Source: Gaiellasilicea sp035645095
GTDB taxonomy: Bacteria > Actinomycetota > Thermoleophilia > Gaiellales > Gaiellaceae
Assembly: GCA_035645095.1 (NCBI GenBank)
Contig: DASQNG010000152.1
Coordinates: 1 to 21,655, forward strand
Length of the DNA: 21,655 nucleotides
Reading direction: 5' to 3'
Shown: one piece after another, positions 1 through 6,639 of the stretch
How the letters are laid out: each line of letters opens with the position of its first letter
Position numbering within the stretch: the stretch's first letter is position 1
The notes under the pieces: model-generated
The model's input: the letters and a program-made list of their open reading frames with translations, nothing else
The model's database searches: none
Told to the model about the DNA's origin: nothing
Program-made: the position numbers and the translations under genes

Positions 1-110
1 CTGAAGCGGCCGCCGTCGTGTGCACCGAATGCGGTGTCGTCGACTTCCCCGGAGCGGACGGGCCGCCGCGACTGGTCGACGACGTCGCAGCGGCAAAGGA
101 CGCCGCGTAA
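1..110 (+). CDS. 3' end of an unidentified gene (partial, CxxC motif)
   Basis: This frame is open from the window edge to a TAA at 108-110. It gives about 35 residues that include VVCTECGVVDF, with one CxxC pair that could be half of a zinc ribbon, and an acidic, Ala-rich tail ending KDAA. Most codons end in G or C, which fits coding sequence in this genome. A -10-like box and a new gene follow about 20 bases after the stop, as expected for a gene end. The rest of the gene lies outside the window, so no function can be given. It could still be a chance open frame. Confidence 0.5.
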   Translation, partial: EAAAVVCTECGVVDFPGADGPPRLVDDVAAAKDAA

Positions 111-130
111 TCAGACGCAGCCGCGTACGG

Positions 131-136
131 TAGACT
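131..136 (+). promoter_or_regulatory. -10 box TAGACT for the small coiled-coil gene
   Basis: TAGACT matches the TAnnnT pattern seen before several genes here and lies 21 bases after the preceding stop codon. Initiation near 143 would give a leader of about 23 bases. That leader holds a small inverted repeat (GCCGG 140-144 with CCGGC 153-157) and a Shine-Dalgarno-like AGGAAAG at 158-164. I see no good -35 box. Confidence 0.45.
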
Positions 137-165
137 CGGGCCGGCCTCCGTGCCGGCAGGAAAGT

Positions 166-444
166 ATGGCGATCCGGAAGCTCCCCGACTTCGACGAGCT
201 CCGCTCCGAGCTGATGTCACTCGAGCGGCGCGAACGCGAGGTCTCGTCCGCTCGGCGCAAGCTGCACGAGCGGCTCGCGAAGTTCCCGTCGGATTTCGCC
301 GCCATGCGTGAGCGGCAGTTGTCCGCAGAACGGCGGCTCCTCCACCAGCGGATCGACGCCCTCCGCGCGGAGCTTGAGCTCTTCCCGCCGCCGAACCCCG
401 TGCCGTCGCCGAACGCCTTTCCAGCGCCCGCCGGCCCGGCCTGA
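166..444 (+). CDS. Small coiled-coil protein of unknown function
   Basis: The ATG at 166 follows AGGAAAG at 158-164. The frame is open further upstream to 34, but that part overlaps the preceding gene and reads as low-complexity basic sequence, so I chose 166. The product has 92 residues. Residues 1-72 are charged and heptad-like (LERREREVSSARRKLHER, later LLHQRIDALRAELE), typical of one long alpha-helical coiled coil. The tail from about 73 is Pro/Ala-rich (FPPPNPVPSPNAFP) and probably disordered. There is no signal peptide or membrane segment. I do not recognise a characterised family. It is a single gene with its own -10 box, facing the convergent corA. Confidence 0.6.
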   Translation: MAIRKLPDFDELRSELMSLERREREVSSARRKLHERLAKFPSDFAAMRERQLSAERRLLHQRIDALRAELELFPPPNPVPSPNAFPAPAGPA

Positions 445-558
445 CGCCGCCGGGCGGAAGGATCTCTTCAACTCCTGGCGCGGCCGCCTTGCGGGTTCAT
501 CTCGTTCCGACCTCGTCACCTTCTTGCAGGTCCCGGACGTGAAGAGGCGCCGGCCCGG

Positions 559-675
559 TTGAGCGGCTTGGAGGCGAGCGGGTGGAAGCAGGGACGGTTC
601 GTCCTCGGCCTGTGCCGCGACCCGCGCGGCCACCGCATCGGCCTCGTGCGGGCTGCACCGCTCGCGGCGACCTGA
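559..675 (+). other. Possible 38-residue ORF or gene remnant
   Basis: A TTG-initiated frame reads LSGLEASGWKQGRFVLGLCR and continues through a basic stretch to a TGA at 673-675. Nearly every third position is G or C, and the segment around RFVLGLCRDPRGHRIGLVRA looks protein-like. No convincing ribosome binding site precedes the TTG, and the frame stays open upstream without a better start. It may be a small gene, a decayed fragment, or chance in GC-rich DNA. Confidence 0.2.
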
Positions 676-686
676 GGCGCGCGAGC

Positions 687-700
687 GCTCCGGTTGGAGC
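687..700 (-). terminator. Weak hairpin just past the corA stop
   Basis: GCTCC and GGAGC form a 5-bp stem with a 4-base loop, 5 bases beyond the corA stop codon. There is no U-tract, so this is only a possible terminator. Confidence 0.25.
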
Positions 701-704
701 TGGG

Positions 705-1682
705 CTACAGCCAGCGCTGGTAGCGGAAGATGGCGACCATCCCGACGAGGACGGCCGACATCGTGCCGAGGATGACCCAGAAGGCGTAGGCCGTTCCCTC
801 GCCCGGGAAGAGGACGTTCATGCCGAAGAGGCTCGCGATCACCGTCAGCGGCAGCGCAATCGTTGCGATGACGGTGAGGATCCGGAGCACGTCGCCCTGG
901 CGATGTGAGATGACCGACTCGTTCGTCGCCTCGAGCGCCTCCACGACCTCCTTGTAGTTGTCGAGCAGGTCCCACACCCGCTCTGCCGCGTCGACGACGT
1001 CGTCGAAGTAGAGGTCGAGCTCCTCCGGGAGGAAGCGCTCCACGCGACGCTCGAGCAGCCGCAGCGTTGAGCGCTCCGGCTTGATGATCTTGCGGTACGA
1101 GATGATCTCCTGCTTCACGTTCGAGATGTCGCGCACGACGTCCTCGGCGCGGCCCTCGAACATCTGGTCCTCGACCGTGTCGAGCTTGTGGCCGATCTTG
1201 TCGAGGATCGGGAAGCAGTAGTCGAACAGGTCGTCGAGGATCTCGTACAGGAGCCGCCCGGAGCCCTTCGCGAAGAGCCGCTCGCGCAGCTGCTCGTCCT
1301 CCTCACAGCGGTGGAAGAGCCGCGTCACCGGGAGCAGCTCCACGGTCGGGAGCGTGACGACGTAGTCCGGGCCGAGGAAGACGTCGAGCTCGGCCGCGTT
1401 CAGGCGTTGCACCGCCTTGTCGTAGACCGGGAAGTGGAGGACGACGAAGAGGTACTCGTCGTACTCGTCGATCTTCGGCCGCTGTCGCTTCGAGAGCACG
1501 TCCTCGACGTCGAGCTCGTGCCAGCCGAAGCGCGCCGCCAGCTCGTCGATCGCGCGTGGGTGCGGCCGGTCGAGGTGAACCCAGGTGAGGCCGCCGCTCG
1601 AGAGCTCGACGGGGTCGCGCTCAGCGCGTGCGGTCGGCGCCGTGCGCGGCTGCGGGCGCCGGATGCGGGGCAGGCTCGGCAT
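705..1682 (-). CDS. corA: CorA-family Mg2+/Co2+ transporter
   Basis: The product (325 residues) is a divalent-cation channel of the CorA family, a homopentameric inner-membrane protein that admits Mg2+ and often Co2+. A long soluble N-terminal part, about residues 1-260, is rich in acidic and coiled-coil helices. Two membrane segments follow at about 266-286 and 299-319. The signature GMN sits at 287-289 at the end of the first one (SLFGMNVLFPGEG), and the protein ends in the usual short basic/aromatic tail (RYQRWL). Length fits the family. The ATG at 1682 lies 13 bases after GAGGAG (1696-1701). A -10 box at 1724-1729 overlaps the stop codon of the gene upstream. The family is clear; ion preference cannot be read from sequence. 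The first 25 residues are Arg/Pro-rich and poorly conserved, so a later start is possible. Confidence 0.93.
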   Translation of the reverse strand: MPSLPRIRRPQPRTAPTARAERDPVELSSGGLTWVHLDRPHPRAIDELAARFGWHELDVEDVLSKRQRPKIDEYDEYLFVVLHFPVYDKAVQRLNAAELDVFLGPDYVVTLPTVELLPVTRLFHRCEEDEQLRERLFAKGSGRLLYEILDDLFDYCFPILDKIGHKLDTVEDQMFEGRAEDVVRDISNVKQEIISYRKIIKPERSTLRLLERRVERFLPEELDLYFDDVVDAAERVWDLLDNYKEVVEALEATNESVISHRQGDVLRILTVIATIALPLTVIASLFGMNVLFPGEGTAYAFWVILGTMSAVLVGMVAIFRYQRWL

Positions 1683-1723
1683 CGGTACTGAGCGGCTCCT
1701 CGGGCGTCGGCAGCATTGGCGCG

Positions 1724-1729
1724 ATTCTA
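1724..1729 (-). promoter_or_regulatory. -10 box TAGAAT for corA
   Basis: On the minus strand GGTAGAAT reads through the stop codon TAG (1727-1729) of the upstream coiled-coil gene. Initiation near 1716 would give a leader of about 34 bases containing GAGGAG. No clear -35 box is visible. An out-of-frame ATG at about 1716 would encode only a 31-residue low-complexity peptide. Confidence 0.5.
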
Positions 1730-2461
1730 CCCGCGGCCGCGCTTCCGGGAACGTGCAGCTGCGAGTGCGGCCTCCGCCTCGTCGACCTCCTGCGCCGCCG
1801 AGTCCTCCTCCTGTCGCGCGGCGGCGAGCTCCTGCTCGAGGCGCTTCCGCTCCCCGGCTGCGTCACGTGCGCGTCGCTTCGATGCGGCGAGCCGCTGCTG
1901 TGCCGCCTGCACCGCGGCCCGTACCGCCGCGTCATCGGCTCGCGGCCGCGGCTGCGGGCCACTCGTGGGCGCCGCGGCCGCGAGTGCGGGGTCGAGCCCG
2001 AACCCCGCGGCGACCGCCTCGCGGGCGAGGGCGCCGCGCTCGAGCAGCGGCTGCAGGTCGGGGTCGATCGAGGCCGCCCGGAGCGTCGCCCCCGCCCGTT
2101 CGAGCACCGCCTCAGAGACGCCCAGCCGGCGCACCTCCCGCCGGACGCGGTCGAGCGCTGCGCGGTGCTCCCGTGTCGCGTCGGCGACGGCGCCCGCGCT
2201 CTTCCCTGCGACCGCCGCCTCCTGCGCCGTGCGCAGTGCGCGCCCCGCCTGCACCAGCGCCCGCACCTCCGACGGATCCTCCCGTGCGACCCGGTTGATC
2301 GCCGCCGCCGGCGCAGTCGGCTTCGCCAGCTTGGCGACCTGCGCCGCGAGCTCGGGCTCCTCCGGTCGCAGCGCCTTCGCGCGCTCCTTGCGCGCGGCCG
2401 TGAACTCCTCCGGCGGGAGCGCGTACAGCCCGGCCGCCTCCTGCAGCAGCTGCGCTTCCAT
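1727..2461 (-). CDS. Ala-rich coiled-coil protein, actinobacterial hypothetical
   Basis: The product has 244 residues and no signal peptide or membrane segment. The N-terminus (LYALPPEEFTAARKERAKAL, then a KPTAPAAAINRVAR-like segment) resembles, from memory, an uncharacterised protein type common in actinobacteria that opens with 'LY.LP..EFTAAR'. Residues from about 165 are an Ala/Arg/Glu-rich coiled coil (ERKRLEQELAAARQEEDSAA). It ends in a basic tail, RSRKRGRG, which could contact nucleic acid or just be a disordered end. The ATG at 2461 has only a weak GA-rich stretch upstream. It is transcribed away from the tRNA-Arg and toward corA, which has its own -10 box, so the two may be independent units. 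Function unknown. Confidence 0.7.
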   Translation of the reverse strand: MEAQLLQEAAGLYALPPEEFTAARKERAKALRPEEPELAAQVAKLAKPTAPAAAINRVAREDPSEVRALVQAGRALRTAQEAAVAGKSAGAVADATREHRAALDRVRREVRRLGVSEAVLERAGATLRAASIDPDLQPLLERGALAREAVAAGFGLDPALAAAAPTSGPQPRPRADDAAVRAAVQAAQQRLAASKRRARDAAGERKRLEQELAAARQEEDSAAQEVDEAEAALAAARSRKRGRG

Positions 2462-2515
2462 GCGCGCCTCGTCCCCGCCTGATCCTGCGCGTAACCGCCC
2501 GCCGCGGGCGACCGC

Positions 2516-2521
2516 TACACT
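2516..2521 (+). promoter_or_regulatory. -10 box TACACT for tRNA-Arg
   Basis: TACACT ends 10 bases before the first base of the mature tRNA, leaving a very short 5' leader for RNase P. No good -35 box is seen. Confidence 0.5.
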
Positions 2522-2531
2522 CGCTGTCCCC

Positions 2532-2604
2532 GCGCCCGTAGCTCAGGGGATAGAGCGCACGCCTCCGGAGCGTGAGGTCGCACGTTCGAATCGTGCCGGG
2601 CGCA
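2532..2604 (+). tRNA. tRNA-Arg (anticodon CCG)
   Basis: All four arms fold. The acceptor GCGCCCG pairs with CGGGCGC (2597-2603) and A2604 is the discriminator. The D-stem is GCTC/GAGC. The anticodon stem CACGC/GCGTG carries the loop CTCCGGA with anticodon CCG at 2565-2567. The T-stem GCACG/CGTGC has the loop TTCGAAT. It reads CGG, a frequent Arg codon in GC-rich genomes. The 3' CCA is not encoded (CTG follows), so maturation needs 3' trimming and CCA addition. An RNase Z gene lies further along this window. Confidence 0.97.
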
Positions 2605-2623
2605 CTGCCGAGTGTCGTGAGCG

Positions 2624-2629
2624 TAGGCT
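2624..2629 (+). promoter_or_regulatory. -10 box TAGGCT for the S9 peptidase
   Basis: TAGGCT ends 7 bases before the GTG at 2637, which would put the transcript start at or next to the start codon. Transcription from the tRNA promoter could also read through. Confidence 0.4.
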
Positions 2630-2636
2630 CCGCGCC

Positions 2637-4514
2637 GTGACGGAGCTGACCGCGGAGCTGCTCGTCGACCGGCTCGAGCCGGTCGAGATCGCGGTCTCGC
2701 CCGAGGGGCGGCTCGTAGCGTTCACCGCGCGGCCCGTCGGGCAGCGGGAGGAGCATCCCAGCAGCGAGATCTGGCTCGCGCGTTGCGATGCCGCCGGATT
2801 GGCCCGCCGCTTCACGAGCGGCGCTGCAGAGGACCGGCTGCCGCGCTTCGGGCCGGACGGCGCGACGCTTTACTTCCTCTCCGACCGGGCGGAGAGGAAA
2901 CTGGCGCAGCTGTACCGCCTGCACGTCGGCGGGGGCGAGGCGGAACAGGTGACCGACGAGAAGGCCGGAGTCGGGGCGTACGAGCCGCTCGCAGACGGAG
3001 AGCGTGTGGCGCTCCTCTCCGCCGACGGCCCCTCGGAGGAGGACGAGCGGCGCAAGCGCGAGCGCGACGACGCCGACGTCTTCGGTGAGTGGAAGCCACA
3101 GCGGCTGCGGGTGCTCGACCTCGCGACGGGGGAGACGAGGACGCTCGCCGCGGCCGGGGAGCGGCACGTCCGCGCGGTCGTCCCGGCTCCGTCGGGTGCG
3201 CTGGCGGCGCTCGTCCTCTGGGAGACGCCGGAGGTCGACAACGTGGCCCGTGCAGCGGAGCTCGCCCTCGTGGACCTCGACGCCGACGAGCTCGTGGAGA
3301 CGTGGCCGCTCGCTGCCGGCGCGGTCACGGTCGCGTGGCTGGACGACCGCCGGCTCTGCCTGCTCGGGCCCGTCGAGGCGGGCGGGCAAGCCGGCTACGG
3401 CGTCCACGTCGTCAGCCGCGACGACGACGCGCCTCGCCTCGTGAGCGGCGGCGTCCACGCCGACCCGGTCGATCTCGCCGCGACCGGCGCGCCTCTGCTC
3501 GTGGTGGCGCACGGCCTCGACTCGTACTTCGCGCGGCTCGAGGGAGAGGAGCTCGTGCCGCTCGCGCGGCATCCGGGGACGATCATGCCGCATGCGGCGT
3601 CGCGCGACGGCCGCGTCGTCGCCTGCTGCCTCCGGTCCGGGATTCCCGATGTCTGGTGCGGCCCGCCTGACGGTGAGCTCGTGCGGCTCTCGGACCTCGC
3701 GCCCGAGTTCGCCGCGGTCGGGTGGGGCGCACAGGAGCGGCTCGCATGGCGTGGCCCCGACGGCCTCGAGCTCGACGGGCTGCTCATCCTCCCGCCGGGA
3801 CGAACGCGCGCCGACGCGCCCTTCCCCCTCGTGCTGCTGCTCCACGGCGGCCCGTACTGGCGCTTCGCCGACGACCTCCAGCTCTACTGGGGCGCGCCGG
3901 GCCAGTGGCTGGCGACCTGCGGCTACGCCGTTCTCTGCGCCAACCCGCGTGGCGGCCTCGGGCACGGCGCCGCGTTCGCGCGCTCCGTGCGCGGCGCGGT
4001 CGGCGCCGCCGATTGGCCGGACGTCGTCGTCGGGCTCGACACGCTCGTCGCGGAGGGTGTTGCCGACCCCGACCGGCTGGCGCTCGGGGGCTGGAGCCAG
4101 GGCGGCTTCATGACCGCGTGGGGTGTGGCGCAGACGCAGCGGTTCCGGGCAGCCGTGGATGGGGCCGGGCCGACGGACTGGGGGATGATGGTCGCGGAGA
4201 GCGACGTGCCGACCTTCGAGGCCTCGCTCGGCGGGAGCACGGGCTGGGAGGGGCCGGGGCCGCACCGGCACGACGAGTTGTCGCCGGTCTCGTATGCGCA
4301 CCGGATGACGACGCCGATGCTGATCCTGCACGGCGAGCACGACGAGCGGGTGCCGGTCTCCCAGGCGCGCTTCCTCGCCCGCGCGCTGCGGGCGCACGGC
4401 GTGGAGTTCGAGCTCGTCGTGTACCCGCGCGAGCCGCACGGGATCGGCGAGCGCAACCACCTCCTCGACCTGCTCGGCCGCTGGCGCGACTGGCTCGCCC
4501 CGCGGCTCGCTTGA
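2637..4514 (+). CDS. S9-family prolyl oligopeptidase-like serine peptidase
   Basis: The product (625 residues) fits the acylaminoacyl-peptidase/DPP-like branch of family S9, serine peptidases that cut short peptides or release N-terminal residues. Residues 1 to about 370 have the repeated short beta-strand pattern of a beta-propeller (LPRFGPDGATLYFLSDR and similar). The alpha/beta-hydrolase domain follows. It shows the oxyanion-region LLLHGGPYWRF, nucleophile Ser487 in GWSQGG, Asp569 in HGEHDERVP and His601 in REPHGIG, so the triad is complete. There is no signal peptide, so it is probably cytoplasmic. The frame is open far upstream, but that part overlaps the tRNA. The GTG at 2637, 7 bases after TAGGCT, is the sensible start. 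The dipeptide epimerase-like gene begins 22 bases after the stop, which suggests linked peptide breakdown. Substrate is unknown. Confidence 0.9.
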   Translation: MTELTAELLVDRLEPVEIAVSPEGRLVAFTARPVGQREEHPSSEIWLARCDAAGLARRFTSGAAEDRLPRFGPDGATLYFLSDRAERKLAQLYRLHVGGGEAEQVTDEKAGVGAYEPLADGERVALLSADGPSEEDERRKRERDDADVFGEWKPQRLRVLDLATGETRTLAAAGERHVRAVVPAPSGALAALVLWETPEVDNVARAAELALVDLDADELVETWPLAAGAVTVAWLDDRRLCLLGPVEAGGQAGYGVHVVSRDDDAPRLVSGGVHADPVDLAATGAPLLVVAHGLDSYFARLEGEELVPLARHPGTIMPHAASRDGRVVACCLRSGIPDVWCGPPDGELVRLSDLAPEFAAVGWGAQERLAWRGPDGLELDGLLILPPGRTRADAPFPLVLLLHGGPYWRFADDLQLYWGAPGQWLATCGYAVLCANPRGGLGHGAAFARSVRGAVGAADWPDVVVGLDTLVAEGVADPDRLALGGWSQGGFMTAWGVAQTQRFRAAVDGAGPTDWGMMVAESDVPTFEASLGGSTGWEGPGPHRHDELSPVSYAHRMTTPMLILHGEHDERVPVSQARFLARALRAHGVEFELVVYPREPHGIGERNHLLDLLGRWRDWLAPRLA

Positions 4515-4524
4515 CCGGGAGCAG

Positions 4525-4530
4525 TAGCTT
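4525..4530 (+). promoter_or_regulatory. -10-like box TAGCTT before the epimerase gene
   Basis: TAGCTT ends 6 bases before the GTG at 4537. No properly spaced -35 box and no Shine-Dalgarno sequence are visible, which fits a leaderless start, although co-transcription from the S9 peptidase gene is also possible. Confidence 0.35.
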
Positions 4531-4536
4531 TTCGCC

Positions 4537-5550
4537 GTGGAGGTGTCGACCCGGATCCTGACGCTCCGTCTCGCGCAGACGTTCGTGATCGCCCGCGAGG
4601 CGCAGGACACCGCGGATGTTCTCCACGTCGAGCTGCGGCACGGAGGCGTGGTCGGGCGCGGCGAGGCGGCGCCGATCGAGCGCTACGGCGAGTCGGCGGC
4701 GTCGGCGCGCGCCTACGTCGAGGAGCACGCCGGCGCGCTCGGCGACGACCCGTTCGCGCTCGAGGAGATCGAGGCCCGGCTGCCACCGCGCGAGCACGCG
4801 GCGCGGGCAGCGCTCGACGCCGCCCTGCACGACCTGCAGGGGAAGCTGCTCGAGCTGCCGGTCTGGCGCCTGCTCGGCCTGCGGCGCACCGGCCCGCCGA
4901 CCTCGTGGACGGTCTGGCTGGGCGACCCCGACGACATGGCGCGGCGCGCGGAGGCCGCGGCGCCTCGGTTCCGGCGGTTGAAGTTGAAGCTCGGCGGCGG
5001 CGACGGGCTCGACGTCGAACGCGTCCGCGCCGTCCGGGGCGTCACCGGCCTGCCGCTGCAGGTCGACGTGAACGAGTGGTGGTCGCTCGACGAGGCGCTC
5101 CACGCGCTGCCGCAGCTCGCGGAGCTCGGCGTCGAGTACTGCGAGCAACCGCTCCGCGCGGGCGACGAAGGCGGGCGGACGCTGCGTGCGCGCTCGCCGG
5201 TCCCGATCTACGTCGACGAGGACTGCCACACGCTCGCCGACGTCGCCGGCTGCGCCTCTCGCGCGCACGGGATCAACATCAAGCTCGCGAAGTCCGGCGG
5301 CATTCGCGAGGGCATCCGGATGGCGCACGCCGCGCGCGCCCTCGGTCTCGGCGTGATGCTCGGCTGCATGGTCGAGTCCGGGCTCGGCATCGCGGCGGGG
5401 TGCGCCGTCGCGCCGCTGTGCGACCACGTCGACCTCGACGGGAACCTGCTGCTCGCGCACGATCCGTCCCCGGGCGTCGCCTTCGTCGACGGCGTCCAGA
5501 CACCTTCGGAGGAGCCGGGACTCGGTGTCGAGGCTGCTGATCCTCGCTGA
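4537..5550 (+). CDS. dgcA: Enolase-superfamily dipeptide epimerase / N-acetyl-D-Glu racemase (DgcA-like)
   Basis: The product (337 residues) belongs to the muconate-lactonizing subgroup of the enolase superfamily. After the capping domain, the barrel shows the KxK acid/base pair (K149, K151). The metal ligands are D177 (VDVNEWW), E203 (CEQP) and D227 (VDEDC). The opposing lysine segment is IKLAKSGG (249-255), and MLGCMVES follows. This is the pattern of L-Ala-D/L-Glu epimerase. The DLD at 299-301 matches the DxD that binds the dipeptide amino group in known epimerases. The next gene, overlapping by 26 bases, is a DUF1611/DgcN homologue. In bacteria with that pair the epimerase has been described as DgcA, racemizing N-acetyl-D-glutamate. 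Family is certain; the choice between dipeptide epimerase and DgcA is not. The start is GTG with no Shine-Dalgarno sequence. Confidence 0.85.
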   Translation: MEVSTRILTLRLAQTFVIAREAQDTADVLHVELRHGGVVGRGEAAPIERYGESAASARAYVEEHAGALGDDPFALEEIEARLPPREHAARAALDAALHDLQGKLLELPVWRLLGLRRTGPPTSWTVWLGDPDDMARRAEAAAPRFRRLKLKLGGGDGLDVERVRAVRGVTGLPLQVDVNEWWSLDEALHALPQLAELGVEYCEQPLRAGDEGGRTLRARSPVPIYVDEDCHTLADVAGCASRAHGINIKLAKSGGIREGIRMAHAARALGLGVMLGCMVESGLGIAAGCAVAPLCDHVDLDGNLLLAHDPSPGVAFVDGVQTPSEEPGLGVEAADPR

Positions 5551-6544
5551 GGGGTTCTCCGCCGACCCCCACTACGGGAAGACGATGCACGGCGTGCTGC
5601 GCTACCGGCGCGCCGACGTCGTCGCGATCCTGGACTCGGAGCGGGCGGGGGAGACGCAGGACGGGGTGCCGGTGGTCGCGACGGTCGAGGAGGCGCTCCC
5701 CTTCGGCCCCGAGGCGGCGCTCGTCGGGGTCGCGACGCAGGGCGGCCGCTTCCCGCCGGCCTGGCGGGAGCTGCTGAAGAGCGCGATCACGCAGGGGCTC
5801 GACGTGGAGAACGGGCTCCATCAGTTCATCGCCGACGATCCGGAGCTCGCCCCGCTCGCGGCGCAGTACGGGGTGGAGTTGCGCGACCTCCGCCGTCCAC
5901 CCGCCGACCTCGACACGCCCACGGGTGCGAACCTGACGTTGCCGGCGCGGATCGTGCTGACGGTGGGCTCGGATTGCGCGATCGGGAAGATGACGGTCTC
6001 GCTGGAGCTCGACCGCGCGGCCCGCGAGCGCGGCCTCGCCTCCGTCTTCGTCCCGACCGGTCAGACCGGGATCGCGATCGCGGGCTGGGGGATCGCGGTC
6101 GACGCGGTGGTCGCGGACTTCCTGGCCGGGGCGGCCGAACGGCTCGTGGTCGAGGGTCACGCGCGCGGCGGCGAGCTGCTCTGGGTCGAGGGCCAGGGCT
6201 CGATCGTCCACCCGGCGTACTCCGGCGTCACCTACGGGCTGCTGCACGGGAGCGTCCCGCACGCGTTCGTCCTCTGCCACCAGGCAGGTGCGACGGAGGT
6301 GGAGGGGTTTCCGGGCCACCCGCTGCCGACGCTCCGCGAGCTCGTACGGCTGCACGAGGCCGTCGCGCTCCCGGCGCGACCGGCGCACGTGGCGGCCGTC
6401 GCGCTCAACACCCGGCTCCTCCCGGACGAGGACGAGGCGCGCGCCGCGGTCGAGGCGGCGGCGGCGGAGACCGGACTCGTTGCGGACGACCCCGTCCGCT
6501 TCGGCCCCGGGCGGCTGCTCGACGCCGTGCTCGCAGCCGTCTAG
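5525..6544 (+). CDS. dgcN: DUF1611 protein, probable D-glutamate N-acetyltransferase (DgcN-like)
   Basis: The product has 339 residues. An N-terminal Rossmann-like half, about 1-135, contains LILAEG and the HYGKTMHGVLRY segment common in DUF1611. A C-terminal P-loop half has GSDCAIGKM at 148-156, then PTGQTGIAIAGWG and a conserved VEGQGSIVHPAYSGVT segment. From memory, DUF1611 proteins paired with an enolase-superfamily racemase were shown to be DgcN, which acetylates D-glutamate before DgcA racemizes it; the P-loop is kept in the family. The GTG at 5525 lies 10 bases after GGAGGAG (5508-5514) inside the preceding gene, so translation is likely coupled. Function by homology and pairing; not proven for this lineage. 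Confidence 0.8.
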   Translation: MSRLLILAEGFSADPHYGKTMHGVLRYRRADVVAILDSERAGETQDGVPVVATVEEALPFGPEAALVGVATQGGRFPPAWRELLKSAITQGLDVENGLHQFIADDPELAPLAAQYGVELRDLRRPPADLDTPTGANLTLPARIVLTVGSDCAIGKMTVSLELDRAARERGLASVFVPTGQTGIAIAGWGIAVDAVVADFLAGAAERLVVEGHARGGELLWVEGQGSIVHPAYSGVTYGLLHGSVPHAFVLCHQAGATEVEGFPGHPLPTLRELVRLHEAVALPARPAHVAAVALNTRLLPDEDEARAAVEAAAAETGLVADDPVRFGPGRLLDAVLAAV

Positions 6545-6639
6545 GACCAGGCTCCCCCGAGGACGGGACCGGAGGCCCTTGCCGCGGCGCGTCGAAGGCC
6601 GCATAGTGCGGGCCGGGTCCCGGGCGGAAGGGTCGAAGG

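Larger units (their letters stand above)
445..704. other. Intergenic region between convergent genes, one weak small ORF
   Basis: This 260-base gap separates the stop of the coiled-coil gene from the stop of convergent corA. It holds a weak hairpin next to corA and a short open frame at 559-675 with coding-like third positions (see findings). No RNA gene, repeat or promoter was recognised. Confidence 0.5.

Noticed and set aside
217..975. A 252-codon minus-strand frame at the left end
   Set aside because: It overlaps the 3' end of corA in another frame and the coiled-coil gene on the other strand, and its translation is Arg/Gly-rich without motifs.
1624..1716. A 31-codon leader peptide (ATG near 1716, minus strand) upstream of and overlapping corA
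   Set aside because: It sits 7 bases after the corA -10 box, which is suggestive, but the peptide is Pro/Ala-rich with no pattern and may be the by-product of a GC-rich leader.
1716..2636. N-terminal extension of the S9 peptidase frame back to 1716
   Set aside because: It would run through the tRNA-Arg and antisense to the coiled-coil gene. The extension is Ser/Ala/Arg-rich with no domain, and a GTG with a -10 box lies at 2637.
2112..4610. An 832-codon open frame on the minus strand opposite the S9 peptidase
   Set aside because: It lies antisense to a gene with a complete catalytic triad and across the tRNA. Its translation is Arg/Pro/Ala-rich low-complexity sequence, the usual mirror frame in GC-rich coding DNA.
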